From Campylobacteraceae bacterium (GTDB lineage: Bacteria > Campylobacterota > Campylobacteria > Campylobacterales > Arcobacteraceae), in assembly GCA_013373175.1 (NCBI GenBank), contig JABXII010000014.1, positions 62,001-126,000 on the forward strand: a DNA stretch of 64,000 bases, given 5' to 3'. The notes beneath the pieces are model-generated. The model was not told the origin of the DNA, made no database searches, and saw only the letters and a program-made list of their open reading frames with translations. Both the position numbers and the translations under genes were made by a program. Positions 62,324 through 64,000 of the stretch are shown in pieces. Within the stretch, counting starts at the first letter, position 1, and each line of letters starts with the position of its first letter.

Positions 62324-62358
62324 TTATTACCTCCTAATAAAATTTGTGGAATTTTATT
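62324..62358 (-). promoter_or_regulatory. Alternative hairpins around the Shine-Dalgarno of the btuB leader ORF
   Basis: Two mutually exclusive stems are visible. In one, 62324-62329 pairs with 62335-62340 and the SD core GGAGG is the 5-nt loop. In the other, 62336-62344 pairs perfectly with 62350-62358 and leaves the SD free. All stems are A/U pairs, so stability is low. A translational switch is possible. Confidence 0.4.
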
Positions 62359-62391
62359 GCATAAAAATGAAGGTAATATAATTGTAATATA

Positions 62392-63102
62392 TTAGTTAGA
62401 ATATATAAGTATGCTTTTATCTTGACCATTCATAAAGTTATATCCATTATACATAGTATATAAACCAAATAAAATCACTAAAATAGAAGCTAATGTAACA
62501 AATAGGTTTCGTAGAGCAACTTGTTTAAATATACCTACAAAAAAACCTAATGAAAACATTGCAGGAAGAGTACTAAGTCCAAATATAAACATCACAAAAG
62601 CACCCCAAATAGCACTAGCAGTACTTGCTGCTGTTATTGCAAATACATAGACAAAACCACATGGAAGTAAACCATTTAACATACCAAGGAAATAAAAACT
62701 AAATAAAGAATCAGAACTCAACAGTCTTCTAAAACTCTTTTGATAAAGCTCAGATTTTGATACAGAGTGTTCAATAGAAGTTAAAAATTTAAGTTTTCCA
62801 CTTAATGAAAGCCCTACTAAGACCATAAGGATTCCAGTTACAATTAAAAGTATTCCGTTTGTTGTATTATCAAAAGTTACAACAGAACCAACAAAACCAA
62901 AGATAGCACCTAATATTACATATGTTGTTATTCTTCCAAAAGAGTATAATACATGAGAACTTGCTTGTTTAGTTTTATTCCAAGTACTATTTACTTTTGT
63001 ACTTGAATAAGCCACTACAATTCCTCCACACATACCTATACAATGTCCGAAAGAGCCTAAAAATGCTATTGTAATTATTGTTAAAATACTTATACTTTCC
63101 AT
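62392..63102 (-). CDS. TauE/SafE-like (HCIGMCGG) membrane protein
   Basis: About 236 residues from the ATG at 63102; a longer frame starts at 63153. Six membrane helices, with the motif GSFGHCIGMCGGIV near the start and GLLPCGFVYVFAI in the middle; these match the sulfite-exporter/UreH-type family, sometimes linked to metal transport or cytochrome oxidase assembly in Campylobacterota. It is the first gene of the leftward direction leading to the btu cluster, with a 71-nt gap to the small ORF. Function uncertain. Confidence 0.78.
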   Translation of the reverse strand: MESISILTIITIAFLGSFGHCIGMCGGIVVAYSSTKVNSTWNKTKQASSHVLYSFGRITTYVILGAIFGFVGSVVTFDNTTNGILLIVTGILMVLVGLSLSGKLKFLTSIEHSVSKSELYQKSFRRLLSSDSLFSFYFLGMLNGLLPCGFVYVFAITAASTASAIWGAFVMFIFGLSTLPAMFSLGFFVGIFKQVALRNLFVTLASILVILFGLYTMYNGYNFMNGQDKSILIYSN

Positions 63103-63154
63103 TATTTGCCTAAAAAATTTTAATAATGATATATCAACTTGCATTAAAATCAAG

Positions 63155-63186
63155 AAAAAAAAAGCCTCACTTAAAAAAGTGAGGCT
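63155..63186 (-). terminator. Rho-independent terminator with U8 tail on the minus strand
   Basis: A 10-bp stem (63163-63172 with 63177-63186) and a 4-nt loop are followed on the minus strand by eight T (63155-63162). On the plus strand no T run follows. No annotated gene ends here on the minus strand; the next gene leftward starts at 63102. It therefore ends an unannotated transcript or attenuates the TauE-like gene. Confidence 0.72.
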
Positions 63187-63262
63187 ATATTCAATTATAT
63201 TCAGTTGTAATGATGACGAAAATTAAAATTATTGGTAGTAGGAGGTTTTAATTTTCTTATGT
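63155..63262 (-). ncRNA. Candidate small RNA with anti-Shine-Dalgarno loop
   Basis: On the minus strand a perfect 11-bp stem (63218-63228 with 63246-63256) encloses a 17-nt loop that includes CCTCCTACTACC. CCUCCU is the exact complement of the Shine-Dalgarno AGGAGG. The terminator at 63155-63186 follows about 30 nt downstream. Hairpin with C-rich loop plus U-tailed terminator is a usual sRNA form. The start site is not determined, so the 3' boundary on the plus coordinate is approximate. Confidence 0.42.
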
Positions 63263-63326
63263 TGTAAGTTTAATGTAAAAATGTTAATTGAGTGTTAATT
63301 ATCTTAATTAATTAATTTTTTTATAC

Positions 63327-63332
63327 TATAAT
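63327..63332 (+). promoter_or_regulatory. -10 box of the lipoprotein gene
   Basis: TATAAT 27 nt before the ATG at 63359, with AAGGAG at about 63348-63353. A/T-rich DNA precedes it. Confidence 0.5.
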
Positions 63333-63358
63333 TTCAATTCTAATATCAAGGAGAGTTT

Positions 63359-63976
63359 ATGAAAGTTGTTTCAACAATACTATTTACGGCACTTTTATCA
63401 ATATTTTTAATAGCTTGTAGTAATAAAAAAAGTAATATTTCTAATAATAATGAGATAAATGTTAATAAAAAAATCGAAACTATTTATATAAATAATATAG
63501 AAAATGATGACTTAAATTTAAAAGAACAACTTAAAAAAGAGTTACAAAAACAAGATAATAAAACAATTGCAATAAAAAAAGATAAAACAGATGCAACTAT
63601 AAAAACTAAAATTCTAAGTTCAAATATGAACTTTGAGTACTTTTATAAGCCAACAAATACAATAAAATGTTTAAACTATAAAATTGGGAATAATTCAAGA
63701 AAATGTATTGAATATGGAAATGTTAAAATCCCTTGCAAGAAAAAAGAGTTTGAATTAAAAACAAAAATTGATTTAGTCTCTAAAGATAAGGTTCTTTTTT
63801 CAAAGGTTTATGAACAAAAATTCTCAAAAGATATTTGCAAGAGTATAAAATACTCTTTTGATCCAACATACTATTTACCTAATAATACAAAAGAATTAAT
63901 ACAAAAATATAATACAAAGCTAGCAAAAAAGATTGCAAAAGACTCAATAAAAGACATTAATTTAAATACTCTTTAG
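63359..63976 (+). CDS. Lipoprotein of unknown function
   Basis: 205 residues. A lipoprotein signal is clear (IFLIACSNKK, Cys at 20). The next 25 residues are Asn/Ser-rich, a typical linker. The mature part has LKEQLKKELQKQDNKTIAIKK, KTDATIKTKIL and four more cysteines in two groups (KCLNYKIG, KCIEYGN, IPCKKK, DICKSIK). The pattern of a helix then beta strands recalls outer-membrane assembly lipoproteins in shape, but I cannot place it in a family. Confidence 0.72.
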   Translation: MKVVSTILFTALLSIFLIACSNKKSNISNNNEINVNKKIETIYINNIENDDLNLKEQLKKELQKQDNKTIAIKKDKTDATIKTKILSSNMNFEYFYKPTNTIKCLNYKIGNNSRKCIEYGNVKIPCKKKEFELKTKIDLVSKDKVLFSKVYEQKFSKDICKSIKYSFDPTYYLPNNTKELIQKYNTKLAKKIAKDSIKDINLNTL

Positions 63977-64000
63977 AAAACAATTAATTTAAAACAATTT

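Noticed and set aside
62142-62400. Cobalamin riboswitch before btuB
   Set aside because: A GGGAAAC-like stretch lies on the opposite strand, and no B12-box is present on the coding side; the pieces do not assemble.
63211-63252. A 13-codon rightward frame (two Met codons at the start) overlapping the sRNA hairpin
   Set aside because: No Shine-Dalgarno precedes it, and the terminator and loop features are better explained by a minus-strand RNA.
1-64000. CRISPR arrays or tandem repeats
   Set aside because: No regularly spaced repeats were found on reading through the intergenic regions.

Overview
The window looks like the chromosome of an Arcobacter-like member of the Campylobacterota (inference). 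The DNA is strongly AT-rich, genes are packed with 1-20 nt overlaps, and TATAAT -10 boxes stand without clear -35 boxes. Also fitting are a complete sox set, a FeoAB locus with a small cysteine-rich protein, and many GGDEF/HD-GYP-type genes. I saw no tRNA, rRNA, CRISPR array or intact insertion sequence.

Layout. 107-4631 (minus): livK-H-M-G-F, a branched-chain amino-acid type ABC importer. 4848-18160: a sulfur-oxidation region. Its core on the minus strand is soxC-D-X-Y-Z-A, a small lipoprotein, a periplasmic rhodanese and soxB. Next come a cytochrome-thioredoxin fusion, MOSC, DsrE and alpha/beta-hydrolase genes, a degenerate HD-GYP protein, and a second rhodanese on the plus strand. moeA, which serves molybdenum-cofactor synthesis, diverges from soxC, itself a molybdoenzyme. 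19736-24421: two EamA transporters, rmuC, an M48 protease and ybgC.

24462-28392 is an accessory island. It holds the C-terminal remnant of a tyrosine recombinase, a ParB-domain protein overlapping a protein with a possible nuclease motif, and a convergent DndC-like PAPS-reductase-family protein. No dndA, dndD or dndE lies beside it. This is the best candidate for an undescribed defence or DNA-modification module. 28543-36490 holds small hypothetical genes, a diguanylate cyclase, a Fur-boxed feoAB locus with two tiny unlisted genes, an aldo/keto reductase and a SLAC1-type channel.

36560-54499 is a nearly complete anaerobic-type cobalamin pathway in two divergent operons. Leftward: cbiM, cbiK, cbiL, bluB, cobT, cobU, cobQ, cobS, cobC. 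Rightward: cbiA, cbiC, an Fe-S protein, cobA, cbiD, cbiET, cbiF, cbiG, cbiH, a metallophosphoesterase, cobD, cbiB. I did not find CbiJ/CobK, a corrinoid adenosyltransferase or a B12 riboswitch. 54516-57699 is an AraC regulator with a TonB receptor under a Fur-like operator. 57758-62320 is a leftward BtuB-F and FecE/FecD-type corrinoid uptake operon that begins with a small ORF coupled to btuB. A TauE-like membrane protein, a probable small RNA with an anti-Shine-Dalgarno loop, and a lipoprotein gene end the window.

How the parts work together: Sox proteins oxidise thiosulfate in the periplasm, with moeA supporting SoxC. Iron uptake (Feo, TonB receptor) appears Fur-controlled. Cobalamin is both made and imported.
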